This document shows positions 1 to 9,800 of a DNA stretch of 64,000 nt, piece by piece. Origin of the DNA: Palleniella intestinalis (lineage in GTDB: Bacteria > Bacteroidota > Bacteroidia > Bacteroidales > Bacteroidaceae); contig NZ_JABKKG010000004.1 in NCBI RefSeq assembly GCF_013166595.1, positions 62,001 to 126,000 on the forward strand. Reading direction: 5' to 3'. The first letter of the stretch is position 1. Every line of letters begins with the position of its first letter. Under the pieces are notes generated by a model. The model was not told the origin of the DNA and made no database searches. It saw only the letters and a list, made by a program, of their open reading frames with translations. A program made the translations under genes and the position numbers.

Positions 1-406
1 CGCCACAGGCAACGCACGCCTGAACCTCCGTGACTGGAGCTTCTCGCTGCTCACCTCCCTGACATGGCAGCGTGACCTTGACCGCACGGACGCTGAGAGT
101 GAGACCTATGACAAGCCGATATGCTATTCGCCGACCTTGTCCTACGGACTGACGGGCATCATCGGGTGGCGCAATCTCTCGCTGACGGTCTCTGACCTCC
201 ATGTGTCGGAGCGCATGTGGTCATACGCTGACCAGGAGGATGTGCTCAAGCCGTACAACAACATTGACCTGAAGCTCTCCTGCACATGGCGCAACTATGG
301 CATGACGCTCGAGGTGAATGACCTACTGGACGAGCAGTATGAGCACATCCCGCGCTATCCCATGCCGGGACGCAACTACCGCCTGACGGTCAGCTTCTCG
401 CTGTGA
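1..406 (+). CDS. TonB-dependent receptor, C-terminal part (partial, BtuB-like by context)
   Basis: Only the last 134 residues are in the window; the reading frame is open from base 2 to the TGA at 404-406. It reads as the last beta-strands of an outer-membrane barrel: alternating hydrophobic strands, the motif NDLLDEQYEHIPRYPMPGR typical of the last loop of TonB receptors, and a C-terminal strand ending in SFSL. The receptor family is clear. A vitamin B12 (BtuB) role is inferred only from the two genes that follow, which resemble BtuG and BtuH. The plug domain and TonB box lie outside the window. Confidence 0.85.
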   Translation, partial: ATGNARLNLRDWSFSLLTSLTWQRDLDRTDAESETYDKPICYSPTLSYGLTGIIGWRNLSLTVSDLHVSERMWSYADQEDVLKPYNNIDLKLSCTWRNYGMTLEVNDLLDEQYEHIPRYPMPGRNYRLTVSFSL

Positions 407-415
407 TCATTAATA

Positions 416-494
416 ATGTCAGTATTGACAATTATGTCAGTACTGTCAGTTACGTCAATATTGTCATTACTGACACAACTGACAATATTGTCGG
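416..494. repeat. TGTCA/TGACA block A
   Basis: About 79 nt of roughly 9-nt units starting with TGTCA or its complement TGACA, separated by AT-rich spacers such as GTAT, ATAT and ATTA. It fills the gap between the TonB receptor and the BtuG-like gene. The start codon at 519 follows after an A-rich leader. Confidence 0.9.
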
Positions 495-518
495 AAAAAA
501 ATAAAAAAACAACCACCA

Positions 519-1769
519 ATGAAAACAACCCTCACAACCCTCCTCCTTGCCCTCCTCGCCCTTACGGCCTCGGCACAGGAGAAAATCATCCTCCTCAACG
601 AAGGCAGCTGGCAGTCCGACAATGCGCGCCTGACCTATTTCGAGGACGGCCGCATAGTAAGCAACAAATGGTTCCGCGACGTGAACGGCCGTAAGATAGG
701 CGACACGCCGACCGACATCATACAAATCAATGACAATCTCATCGCCATTGCCGTCAACTGGTCAAACATCGTGCAGTTCATCACCCCTGAAGGCAAGGCG
801 GTGGCAGCCACGGAGGATGTGCCAAACAACAGGAAACTGGCAACCGACGGACGGTATGTTTACGTGACAAGCTACGCCCACGAATGCGGAGCGATGACCT
901 TCACAAAGGGCTATGTGGCAAAGATTGACACCGAGACCTTCAAGGTCGTGGCAGCCACGGAGGTGGGCTATGAACCGGAAGGCATAGCCTGTTATGACGG
1001 ACACCTCTTTGTTGCCAACTCCGGCGGCTACGCCTTCCAGGAGGGACACGACTACGAGAGGACGGTGAGCATAATCGATGCCGCGACAATGAAGGTCGTG
1101 AGGACCATAGACACCGGAGTGATAAACCTTTATGGCAAGATGTCGCAGAGCGGAAAGTTCCTTATGATAAGCTCTCCCGGCGACTACTACGAGAACCCGG
1201 CACGCAGCATCGTCTTCGACTGCCGCAAGGCTCTCGACGGCGAGGCAAACTGCTTCACGGTGCTACCGTTCCCTGCCACCTATAGCACGGCGACAAGGGA
1301 AGGCACGTTCCTCTGCATAGGCTCATCCTATTCATATCTCACAGGCGGCTATGAGTTCTCCCACCACACCATCAACCCTTCCGAGGTCATGGCGTCAGGA
1401 GGGACAAGCGGAGTGGGGGAGGAGTTCCCCGGCACCGTGGCAAGGGACATTGAGGCATTTGCGCAGCCTTACGCGCTGTATATGAACCCATACACAGGCT
1501 ATATTTACGCTACCGATGCCGGAGGCTATGTCTCCGGAGGAAAGATGATGCAGTGGGACAGCAACGGCAAGCGTCTCGGCGAACATAGCGTGTACATCAA
1601 TCCCGGACATTTCCTCGCCCTTCCGCCTGACGGCAAGTTTACGGGAATCACGGAGGTTGCCGCCCCAAGGTCTGACGGCGCTTTCTACGACCTCAGCGGC
1701 AGGCGTGTCACCAACCCTCTCTCCGGCGGTATCTACATAAAGGACGGCAGGAAGATAATCAAGAAGTAA
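519..1769 (+). CDS. Secreted YncE-like beta-propeller protein, probable BtuG-type cobamide-binding protein
   Basis: 416 residues. Residues 1-19 form a signal peptide (n-region MKTT, hydrophobic core, cleavage near TASA|QE) with no lipobox cysteine. Residues 25-375 show repeated blade-like segments (FVANSGGYAF, YVAKIDTETFKVVAA, VSIIDAATMKVVRTI) typical of YncE/DUF5074 beta-propellers. Residues 385-416 are a sorting tail of the type YDLSGRRV...GGIYIKDGRK. In Bacteroides, surface beta-propellers next to BtuB (BtuG) capture cobamides and pass them to the receptor; the position between a TonB receptor and a DUF4465 protein matches that layout. Unlike BtuG of Bacteroides it is not a lipoprotein, so the tail may anchor it through type IX secretion. 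The cobamide substrate is inferred. Confidence 0.75.
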   Translation: MKTTLTTLLLALLALTASAQEKIILLNEGSWQSDNARLTYFEDGRIVSNKWFRDVNGRKIGDTPTDIIQINDNLIAIAVNWSNIVQFITPEGKAVAATEDVPNNRKLATDGRYVYVTSYAHECGAMTFTKGYVAKIDTETFKVVAATEVGYEPEGIACYDGHLFVANSGGYAFQEGHDYERTVSIIDAATMKVVRTIDTGVINLYGKMSQSGKFLMISSPGDYYENPARSIVFDCRKALDGEANCFTVLPFPATYSTATREGTFLCIGSSYSYLTGGYEFSHHTINPSEVMASGGTSGVGEEFPGTVARDIEAFAQPYALYMNPYTGYIYATDAGGYVSGGKMMQWDSNGKRLGEHSVYINPGHFLALPPDGKFTGITEVAAPRSDGAFYDLSGRRVTNPLSGGIYIKDGRKIIKK

Positions 1770-1974
1770 GTTTTTTAATTATGTTATGTGGATGATTTGC
1801 GACGCATATCCTTCCGCGCCCCATGGTGTGGAAAGATATGCCCAAATCTCCTTTTATCCCTGTAAAAGCAAAAGCCATGAGAAAACTGTTCACTATCATC
1901 AGCATCTACATCAAGAATGTGAAGAGGGTTATATTCCGGAAATAATACTTTTATATAAACAAAAACAAAAATCA
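1770..1974. other. 205-nt gap before the DUF4465 gene
   Basis: No terminator or Bacteroidetes-type promoter was found. It holds a 22-codon ORF (ATG at 1877, TAA at 1943-1945; starts MRKLFTIIS) that could be a leader peptide, but nothing supports translation. No cobalamin riboswitch was recognised here; such an element would be expected upstream of the receptor, outside the window. A longer reading frame open from 1786 is not used because the signal peptide begins at 1975. Confidence 0.4.
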
Positions 1975-4887
1975 ATGAGAAGAATCTTTACTTCCCTGCT
2001 TGTGGCGGCACTGGCTGTCATAAGCGTCTCCGCGGCAAACGTTGTCGTGAAGATGAACAGCGTCTCCAAGACAATGACGCTGGCAGAGAAGGCGACAGGA
2101 ACCGCTGTCGCCACAGGTGAACCATCGGGCACAACCTACACTTTCGAGGCGAAAGCCGGCGAGTATGTCCTCACAGGCTATGCCTCTGACGGTGAGACCG
2201 TTACCGGAACAACAGAGCTTGCCGTAACAGACGAGGCAAAACAGGAGTTCACCGTGTTCACCGTCACGGCGTATGCCACAAACAAGAAGACTGTCCTCGT
2301 GGACGGTGAGGAGAAGAGCGTGGACTGGGAGGAAGGCACAGACTACTCCGTCACAACCTTTGCGGCAGGCTGTGAGGGCGAGACACGCACAATAACTCTC
2401 GGCAAAAGCACTGCCGGACAAACAACCTTCAATGTGCTGAGCGGCGACAGCTACCGTGTGGCGCTTGTGCCTTCAGAGGAGCGCGCAGCGGAGGGCTATC
2501 TGCCGTTCACACAAAGCGGTACGGTGACTTTCAACGTCACTGTCGGCAAAACAATCCCTATGGGCTATGCCTACACTGTCACCACACCTGCCGATGCCGA
2601 ACTGCTTATCGGACAAAAGACGGCGCATTTCGTGGACTTCACAAAGGTTGAGCCGAAGAGTGTTGTCAATGAAGGCGGTGTGAAGAGGCATAACTATGTC
2701 CTTGCTTCCGGACAGCAGTACAACTTCCGCACATGGCGTGAAGGTGGCTTGACAAACGCCGGAATCTTCACCATGAATGCCGATGAGGCTAAACGCCCTG
2801 TGCTGGCTTTCACTGACGCTGACTACACGACGGCAAGCCCTGCATTCATCGACCGTGACGTGAAGTCCAATAAAGGCTACAACGTTGCGGACATCTTTGT
2901 GAACATCAATGAGAGGGGCAACCTCAAAATGAATGTCGGCGACTCTTTCGATGCTCATGCAATGCGCTCATGGGAAATCGTCGACGGCATAACAAGCAAC
3001 TACTTCATCGAACCTGATTTCCACTACACCGTGCTGGACGAGAACGGCAGGCCTGACAACTCTGTCATCGGCATAGAGCAGGAGCAGGGCAGCGCATGGG
3101 CGACAATCAAGGCTAAGAAGGACGGCACTGCCATTATCCTTGTGGGATATGATGCTATAAGCACTTGTATGTACAATAGCAACGGCGAGAAAAAGGATAT
3201 GGCTGGCGGCTCACTGTGGGGCGCAATATGGCCCGAGAACACTGCCGCTTATGTTGTCACGGTAGGAGGGAAGGAGAGTGGCATAACTCCTAACATGACC
3301 GTCAATGCCGGACGCAACACTGCCGACAAGAAACTCGCTGGCGACAATGTCGATGCAGAGCTTGATGTCTTCTACTATCCGGCAGGGACTGACGGCCATG
3401 CCTACACCTTCAAGCCGGAGGGTGTGCAGACAGTCACTGTGGCTTATCCGGAATTTGGCTCTGCCACAGCCACTTACAAAGGCTTCTCTGCCGAGGGCGT
3501 GAAGAAGAACGAGGACGGTTCTTTCACCGTACTGCTGAAGCATGGACGACAGATTGTGAAGCTCGAGGCAGAGAACGGTGCTGCCGAGTACCAGGTGATG
3601 ACTGCGAAAGAGGTGGCTTACACTCTCACAAACGCCACAAACCCTGAGAGCGAGACTTTCAGCGCAGGCGACAAGGTGGACATCGTGTTCAACACTCTGT
3701 TCCACCCTGCAAACAAACTTGCCGGAATATATAATTTCCGCGCTGCCATAAACTATAACAAGACCTCAGAAGGTGTTGTCCTTGGCAGTGCAAACGCCAA
3801 CCAGTATGCGTTCGCTTCCACAGAGAAGGCGCAGACCCTCTCCCTCACCCTCCCTGCCGATTGGGACGGAAAGGAGAATGTGAAGCTCTCCGAAGGCTCT
3901 ATCTGCATCACTTATTTCGGTGACCCTCTCGGCAGCCACCGCACCGTGTCACGCCTGAACGGACGCAACCCTAATTTCACCGCTGTGCAGCAGAGCACAT
4001 TCCTCTGCTCACTGCCTGACATCGTGATAGGCAATCCTGCCGTCCATGACCTTGCCGTTGCGACTCTCGAGGATGTGGAGCTTGCCGAGGACAGCCACAT
4101 GCCGCAGTTCACTGCAGAGGACGAGGAGGCTATGGGCTTTCAGAGCGGTGACTTCTGGTTTGACATGTACGTGATGAGCGAGTATGAGACATGGTGGGGC
4201 TATGGCGTCGCCAACCACACTTCAACGGTCTATAAGGAGTTTGCCGACCAGTTCAACTCCTGCACAGGAAAGGGTGCCGGCGGCTCAAAGAACTATGGCA
4301 TCGCGTATGTCAGTGATTTCATGGGACCTGTAAATGTCACCCTCACCACGGATGAGATGATGGCTGTGCCGGGCGTACAGATTACAAACGCCGCATGGAG
4401 CCTTTCTTCAATGGCTAACGGCGACGGTGTGGCAAAGAAGTTTGGCAAGGGCGACTGGTTCAAGCTGACTGCCACAGGTTATGACGATGAAGGCAACGTG
4501 ACAGGCACAAAGGATTTCTATCTTGCCGACTGCCGTTCGGAGGACAAGGCGGAATGGTTCATCCTCAACGAATGGGCGTTCATGGACTTGTCTTCTCTCG
4601 GTGCCGTGCGTCAGATTGGCTTCACTCTCTCAAGCAGTGACAACGGCATTTATGGCATGAACACCCCTGCCTACTTCTGTTATGACAACCTCGGATGTGA
4701 GGGCACGGAGGAGACTCCAAAGGGCAATTACAATGATGTTGTGACAGCGATAAGCAATGTCAGCCCATCGGCTGTTGCTCCTCAGCAGCGCTTTGACCTT
4801 CAGGGACGCCGGCTCAAGGCTGCACAGCGCGGCGTGAACATCATCCGCACCGCTGACGGCAAGGTGATGAAGGTGGTAAGACGGTAA
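1975..4887 (+). CDS. Secreted DUF4465-containing surface protein, probable BtuH-type cobamide-binding protein
   Basis: 970 residues from the ATG at 1975, chosen because it starts a good signal peptide (MRRIFTSLLVAALAVISVSA); the frame is open upstream to 1786 but that part looks like leader sequence. The N-terminal 700 residues are beta-rich, Ig-like and not assigned further. Residues about 715-915 match the DUF4465 pattern (FWFDMYVMSEYETWWGYGV, a following SKNYGIAYV, and a late YFCYDNLG). Residues 940-970 are a sorting tail (FDLQGRRL...GVNIIRTADGKVMKV). DUF4465 proteins of Bacteroides include BtuH, a surface B12-binding protein encoded in cobamide transport loci. Placement after a BtuG-like propeller supports the same role. 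It is much longer than a single-domain DUF4465 protein, so the N-terminal half may have another task. Confidence 0.7.
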   Translation: MRRIFTSLLVAALAVISVSAANVVVKMNSVSKTMTLAEKATGTAVATGEPSGTTYTFEAKAGEYVLTGYASDGETVTGTTELAVTDEAKQEFTVFTVTAYATNKKTVLVDGEEKSVDWEEGTDYSVTTFAAGCEGETRTITLGKSTAGQTTFNVLSGDSYRVALVPSEERAAEGYLPFTQSGTVTFNVTVGKTIPMGYAYTVTTPADAELLIGQKTAHFVDFTKVEPKSVVNEGGVKRHNYVLASGQQYNFRTWREGGLTNAGIFTMNADEAKRPVLAFTDADYTTASPAFIDRDVKSNKGYNVADIFVNINERGNLKMNVGDSFDAHAMRSWEIVDGITSNYFIEPDFHYTVLDENGRPDNSVIGIEQEQGSAWATIKAKKDGTAIILVGYDAISTCMYNSNGEKKDMAGGSLWGAIWPENTAAYVVTVGGKESGITPNMTVNAGRNTADKKLAGDNVDAELDVFYYPAGTDGHAYTFKPEGVQTVTVAYPEFGSATATYKGFSAEGVKKNEDGSFTVLLKHGRQIVKLEAENGAAEYQVMTAKEVAYTLTNATNPESETFSAGDKVDIVFNTLFHPANKLAGIYNFRAAINYNKTSEGVVLGSANANQYAFASTEKAQTLSLTLPADWDGKENVKLSEGSICITYFGDPLGSHRTVSRLNGRNPNFTAVQQSTFLCSLPDIVIGNPAVHDLAVATLEDVELAEDSHMPQFTAEDEEAMGFQSGDFWFDMYVMSEYETWWGYGVANHTSTVYKEFADQFNSCTGKGAGGSKNYGIAYVSDFMGPVNVTLTTDEMMAVPGVQITNAAWSLSSMANGDGVAKKFGKGDWFKLTATGYDDEGNVTGTKDFYLADCRSEDKAEWFILNEWAFMDLSSLGAVRQIGFTLSSSDNGIYGMNTPAYFCYDNLGCEGTEETPKGNYNDVVTAISNVSPSAVAPQQRFDLQGRRLKAAQRGVNIIRTADGKVMKVVRR

Positions 4888-4888
4888 T

Positions 4889-4979
4889 TGGACACTAATG
4901 TCATTATTGACAGTACTGACATTATTGACATAACTGACAATACTGACATAACTGACAATACTGTCAATATTGATAATAT
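4889..4979. repeat. TGTCA/TGACA block B
   Basis: About 90 nt of TGACA/TGTCA units with ATA or ATTAT spacers. It lies between the convergent 3' ends of the DUF4465 gene and susD, one of only two blocks in a convergent gap. Confidence 0.9.
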
Positions 4980-4987
4980 CCACAGAA

Positions 4988-5018
4988 GAGGCGGACATCC
5001 ATCACGGACGTCCGCCTC
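4988..5018 (+). terminator. Hairpin terminator between convergent genes
   Basis: The arms GAGGCGGAC (4988-4996) and GTCCGCCTC (5010-5018) pair perfectly, with a short inner TCC/GGA stem. T-rich sequence follows on the + strand (TTACTTGTATGTTTTTTG). It can end transcription of the DUF4465 gene and may act on both strands. Confidence 0.75.
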
Positions 5019-5060
5019 GATTACTTGTATGTTTTTTGTTTGCAGTGAAGCGGCAGACAT

Positions 5061-6833
5061 TCAGAAGGCAGGATATCCCGGATTCTGAATGTAGCGTCCT
5101 CCTGAGAAATTGTATTGCGGGAGAGGGATAGGATAGTATTCATCCTTACCTTCCGTAAACTTTGCGCCTGAGTAGTAAATACGATTATCACATTCTGTCT
5201 CAAGGTAGGAATTCATCACTTTGTCAGCAATTCCCCAGCGTACGAGGTCGAAGAAACGCTCGCCTTCGAAGGCTTTTTCAAGACGTGTCTCGGTGCGGAG
5301 TGCCTGTCGCGCATAGTCTTGTGTCCATCCTATGGCAGGATATTCCTTGATGAGATAGTTGGCGGCAGGCTTCGTGTTATCGTTGAAATCCTTCACGCAA
5401 GGACTGTCGGCAGCGCGGCGGCGAATCTTGTTGATGATGTCGCGCGCTGTCCCGAGGTCGTCACCTATCTCAATGAGAGCTTCGGCCTTCCAGAGAAGGA
5501 GGTCGACAGTGCGGATAATCTGCCAGTTGAGCGATGATGCTCCCCAAGGCCAGCCCTGATACATGTCGCCTGACTCAGGAGAAACCCAGAAACGCTTCAC
5601 ACAGTTATGACCGTAAGTCTCGCGGTCGCGTACCCATGATTGGCATGGCGTGTCGGTGTAAGTCTTCCATGTTATGCCCGGGCGTCCGATGACAAAGTCA
5701 AGGCGAGGGTCAACGGTGTGGTCAGCGTTGGAGAGGATTTGTGTGTTGTCGTCTATGAATTTCACTACAGAGAAGTCAGGCAATGACTGATAGTTGAACA
5801 CCGGCAGACCGTTCTCGTCAGTCTGGTAGGCGTTGATAAGGTCCTGTGAAGGGAGGAAGAATCCGTCGCCATGATAAGGCGAGTTGCCACCGGGAGAGTT
5901 AAGGAGTTGGCTCCAGTTGATGCGTCCGGCAGAAGGGCTGCCGTCATTCATGGAGTACTGTACAGAGAAGACAGACTCTTTTCCGTTCTCGTTAGCTATA
6001 ATGTCAAGTCCCTGGAAATCAGAGAGAAGGTCGTAGCGTCCTGTTGCGAGCACCCGGTCGATGAGTGAGACAACCTCCCCCAAGAGGGTTTTATCCACGC
6101 TGACAACCTTATTAGTTGTCTCATCCTGCTTGTAAGCCTGATAGAGCTTCACTTTTGCAGCATAAGCGAGTGCCACGTATTTATGTATGCGTCCTACCTC
6201 CGGTTGTGTCTCAGGCAGCACATTGGCAGCGTCAAGGAATTCTTTGGCAATCATGCCGAGCAGTTCGTCGCGTGAGTACTTGTCGTTAGGGATGCCGATA
6301 TAGTCCGGAGTCTCAACATTCTCGTCGAAATAAGGGACTTTCTTGAACAGGCGGACAAGGTCGAAGAAGAAGTGGGCGCGCAGCACTTTCATTTCTGCTA
6401 TGCGGCTCTGCCTGTTCTTTATCTCGGAGTCAGAATAGCTGTTAAGCACTTTGAGAGCAGCGTTGGTGCGCTGGAGCTGGCAGTAGAGGCGGTACCATTT
6501 GTTGTCAAGGTTCCAGTTGCTGGCATCGACATCGAAGATTTCCATGCGGTGTATCTCGTTCACATCACCTGTGCCGCCGCCACCTTTGTAAGCATTGTCG
6601 GACCGCACTTCGCCGTATGCCCAGTTGTTTGCAGGGTAGAAGCATCCGTTGTCCTGCTCGTTCACTCCGCCGAGGGCGGCATAGGCTGCGTTGCAAAGGA
6701 GTTCCGCGCCTTCGCTTGTTCCCATCACTCCGTCGTTGAGCGAACCTTGTGGGGTGTTCTCCAAAAAGTCGTTTGAGCAGGAGGACGTAACAGCTGCCAT
6801 TATGATTGTTGGAAGGATATATTTGAGTTTCAT
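5061..6833 (-). CDS. SusD/RagB family nutrient-binding outer-membrane lipoprotein
   Basis: 590 residues. Lipoprotein signal peptide with the lipobox cysteine at about residue 19 (VTSSC). SusD-like N-terminal helices carry the usual features (FLENTPQGSL, LRAHFFFDLVRLF), and the C-terminal SusD_RagB signature ETRLEKAFEGERFFDLVRWG is intact. It pairs with the SusC-like gene 41 nt upstream in the same operon. SusD proteins cap the SusC barrel and bind the oligosaccharide or other nutrient. No glycoside hydrolase, regulator or anti-sigma gene lies beside the pair, so the substrate cannot be deduced. Confidence 0.95.
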   Translation of the reverse strand: MKLKYILPTIIMAAVTSSCSNDFLENTPQGSLNDGVMGTSEGAELLCNAAYAALGGVNEQDNGCFYPANNWAYGEVRSDNAYKGGGGTGDVNEIHRMEIFDVDASNWNLDNKWYRLYCQLQRTNAALKVLNSYSDSEIKNRQSRIAEMKVLRAHFFFDLVRLFKKVPYFDENVETPDYIGIPNDKYSRDELLGMIAKEFLDAANVLPETQPEVGRIHKYVALAYAAKVKLYQAYKQDETTNKVVSVDKTLLGEVVSLIDRVLATGRYDLLSDFQGLDIIANENGKESVFSVQYSMNDGSPSAGRINWSQLLNSPGGNSPYHGDGFFLPSQDLINAYQTDENGLPVFNYQSLPDFSVVKFIDDNTQILSNADHTVDPRLDFVIGRPGITWKTYTDTPCQSWVRDRETYGHNCVKRFWVSPESGDMYQGWPWGASSLNWQIIRTVDLLLWKAEALIEIGDDLGTARDIINKIRRRAADSPCVKDFNDNTKPAANYLIKEYPAIGWTQDYARQALRTETRLEKAFEGERFFDLVRWGIADKVMNSYLETECDNRIYYSGAKFTEGKDEYYPIPLPQYNFSGGRYIQNPGYPAF

Positions 6834-6874
6834 GTTATTGCTTTTGTTTGTATGAGTCTGTTTTTGTCATTTTT

Positions 6875-9800
6875 TTAGAAACCGAATTGCAATCCGATTG
6901 TATAGTTGCGAGGAATGGCGTAAGGATAGCCCAGTCCTTCGGGGTCAGCTCCGTTGTAGCTTGTGACAGTGAACACGTTCTGCGCCTGGAAATACAGGCG
7001 GGCATTGGTGAGATGGAGTTTGTTCTTAATGCTCTGTGGCAGAGTGTAGCCAATAGTCAATGTCTTCAGCCGGAGGTAAGAACCGTTCTCCACATAGTAG
7101 CGTGAAAGCTCATTCTCGTTGTTGCTGTTGTTGGTTGTTGGCGCAGGGATGTCGCAGTTGTAGACACCTGTTGTGAGGTAGTCCTCATAAGCGTTGGCAG
7201 CCTCAAGCAGTCGTGTGGAGTGGTTGCCTGTCCAAAGCTGGAAGAAGTCGGTGTAGTACTTGGAGTTGTTGTAAGCGTCCCTGAATGTCGCGCTGAGGAA
7301 CGCGGAGAAGTCGAAGCCCTTCCAGTTCAGTCCGAGGTTGAGTCCGAGCTGTGCCTTAGGGAGGTCGCATCCGAGCCATGTGCGGTCGGCGGAGCTTATT
7401 TTGACGTCGTTGTTGGTGTCAACATACTTCAGTCGTCCCACTTCCGGCTTGCCGAACTCTATCTGATATTTTGAGCAATATTCGTCAACCTCCTGCTGTG
7501 TCCGGAACACGCCGTCAGTCTCGTAGCCCATCCATGAGCCATAAGGCTGTCCCACGAGGGATTTGTCGATGCCGTTGCCACCGCCGTAAGTGTAGTAGAT
7601 GTCTTCAAGGAGTGATGTCACCTTGTTCTTTGTCACAGTGACGTTGAAGCCTATGCTATAGTCAACCTCTCCGGCATGGTCACGCCAGTTGAGCTGTGCC
7701 TCAAAACCCTTGTTTACCATCTCTCCGCCGTTGTACCAGCAGTAGCCGCCTTCACCGATGATGGCGATGTAAGGTTTCTCCACGAGCATGTCCTTTGTCT
7801 TCTTGTGGAAATAGTCAAACGAGCCATACAGTCTGCCGTTGAGCATGGAAAAGTCAATGCCGACATTGGTTTGGCAGGTCTTCTCCCATGTAAGGTCAGG
7901 GTTTGTGGAGCGAATCTTGTAGGCACCGGGAGAGAGAGTTGTGCCGTCGCCGTTCATGTTGTATGAGCTTGCCTGAAGGCTCACGAGATATTTTGTGTAG
8001 AAAGCCTCATTGTCGATGATGTCATTGCCGTTGACGCCCCATGCTGTGCGCAGTTTGAGGTCGTTGAGCCATGACTTTGTGTTCTCCATGAACTTCTCCT
8101 CGCTGATACGCCATCCTGCCGAGAATGACGGGAACACGTCAGAATTGTTGTCATGGCTGAGGCGTGAAGAAGCGTCGCGGCGTATTGTCACAGAGGCAAG
8201 ATAGCGGTTGTCATAAGAATAGTTTATCTTTCCGAAGACGGAGTACATGGTGTAGTTGCTTGCTCCTGCGCCTACGGTCTGTCCTGCTGTTGTTGAGGAG
8301 AGGTACTGGTAGTTAGGGTCTTCGATGGCAAGTTTTGTGCCGAAGCCGTTCATGTCCTCAGTATGGTATTTCTTTGCTTCGATGCCGAGTAATCCCATAA
8401 GTGAGTTTTTTCCGAAGTCAATGTTATATTGCGCAGTGTTTGTCCACACCCAGTCGGTACGCTTCACCGTTGACTGTGTCAGCTTGTTGACATCGTCGCG
8501 AAGCCATTTTGGCTCGAAAGTCTTGTTTGTCTCGTTGTAGTAGTTTACGCCGAAGTTTGTCTTCAGGATAAGGTTCTTGACAGGTTCTACGGAAAGATAG
8601 GCGTTGCCAAGGATGCGCCAGTACTCGTGGTTGTTGTTGGAGTTCATCTCTATGAGGCGCAAGGCGTTTGATGTATCGCCGAGTACATCAGATATGGCGT
8701 CGTTGTATGCGCCGGAAGCGTCATAGACAGCCTTTGCCGGATGCTGCTTCACGGCGTTCTCCTCGATGCCGTCAGGAGCATAGTGAGCCTTCCACCAGTT
8801 GATTGTGGCATTGCCGCCAACCTTCAGGCGGTTGTCAATGAAAGCGTAGTCAGAGCCAAGGCGTGAGTTGACGCGCTGGAAGTCAGTGCCTTTGACGATA
8901 CCGTCATGGTCGAGGAAACTGAGCGAGAATGCCGTTGAGCCATTCTCAGAGCCGCGCTGTAGCCCCACGGTGTAGGTCTGCATGAGGGCGGTGCGGTGAA
9001 TCTCGTCCTCCCATGATGTGCTTTGCGGAAACACGTCTTCCCCGTTGAGGTTTTTGTAAGTCTGGAGGGAAGGAGTGGCTCCGTTGCCATAGATGGCACT
9101 GTTAGGAGTGGTCCCGTTGTTGGCGTTGCGGAAAGCGGTCCAGTAAGTCTGTCCCCACTGGTCAGCGTTCAAGAGGTCAAGCCCCTTGTTGTAAGTCTGG
9201 ATTTGCAGCGAAGCGTCGAATGTCACGTGGCATTCACCCTTCTTTGCGCGCTTTGTTGTAATGATGATGACACCGTTGGCAGCCTGCGCACCGTAGATGG
9301 CAGCCGATGAAGCGTCCTTAAGCACCTGTATTGATTCAATGTCGGAAGCGTTGATGATAGTAGCGATGTTATCGCGTGTCATCACGCCATCGATGATATA
9401 AAGCGGACTGTTGGCATCGCCGCGGAAAGAAGAAGCGCCGCGGATGGATGTTGATGTTGATGTGCCGCCTGGAGTACCGTCGGTGACGATGTTCACACCT
9501 GCCACTCTGCCTTGCAGAGCCTGCATCACGTTGCCCGTAGGAGTGTCAGCCACGTCCTTCATCTTCACCACGGAGACAGAGCCGGTCAGGTCGGCTTTCT
9601 TCTCTGTGGAATAGCCGACAACGACAACCTCCTCAAGGAGTGCGTTGTCCTCCAGCATTGCCACCACCATACCGTCTTTTGCCTTTGCGGTCTGGTTGGT
9701 GTAACCGATGTACGAGAACACGAGTTCCGCGCCTGCAGGGACCTTTACGGTAAAGTTGCCTTCGATGTCCGTCAGCACACCTGTGTTCTGACCTTTGCAC

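Noticed and set aside
416..494. CRISPR-like arrays
   Set aside because: Units are 9-22 nt without unique spacers of constant length, and no cas genes are near.
407..518. Cobalamin riboswitch within the putative B12 locus
   Set aside because: The gap before the BtuG-like gene holds only a repeat block; no B12-box-like core was seen. The switch, if any, should lie upstream of the receptor outside the window.
1877..1945. 22-codon ORF between the BtuG- and BtuH-like genes
   Set aside because: It has a signal-like start but is very short, with no promoter or conservation evidence; kept only as a remark.
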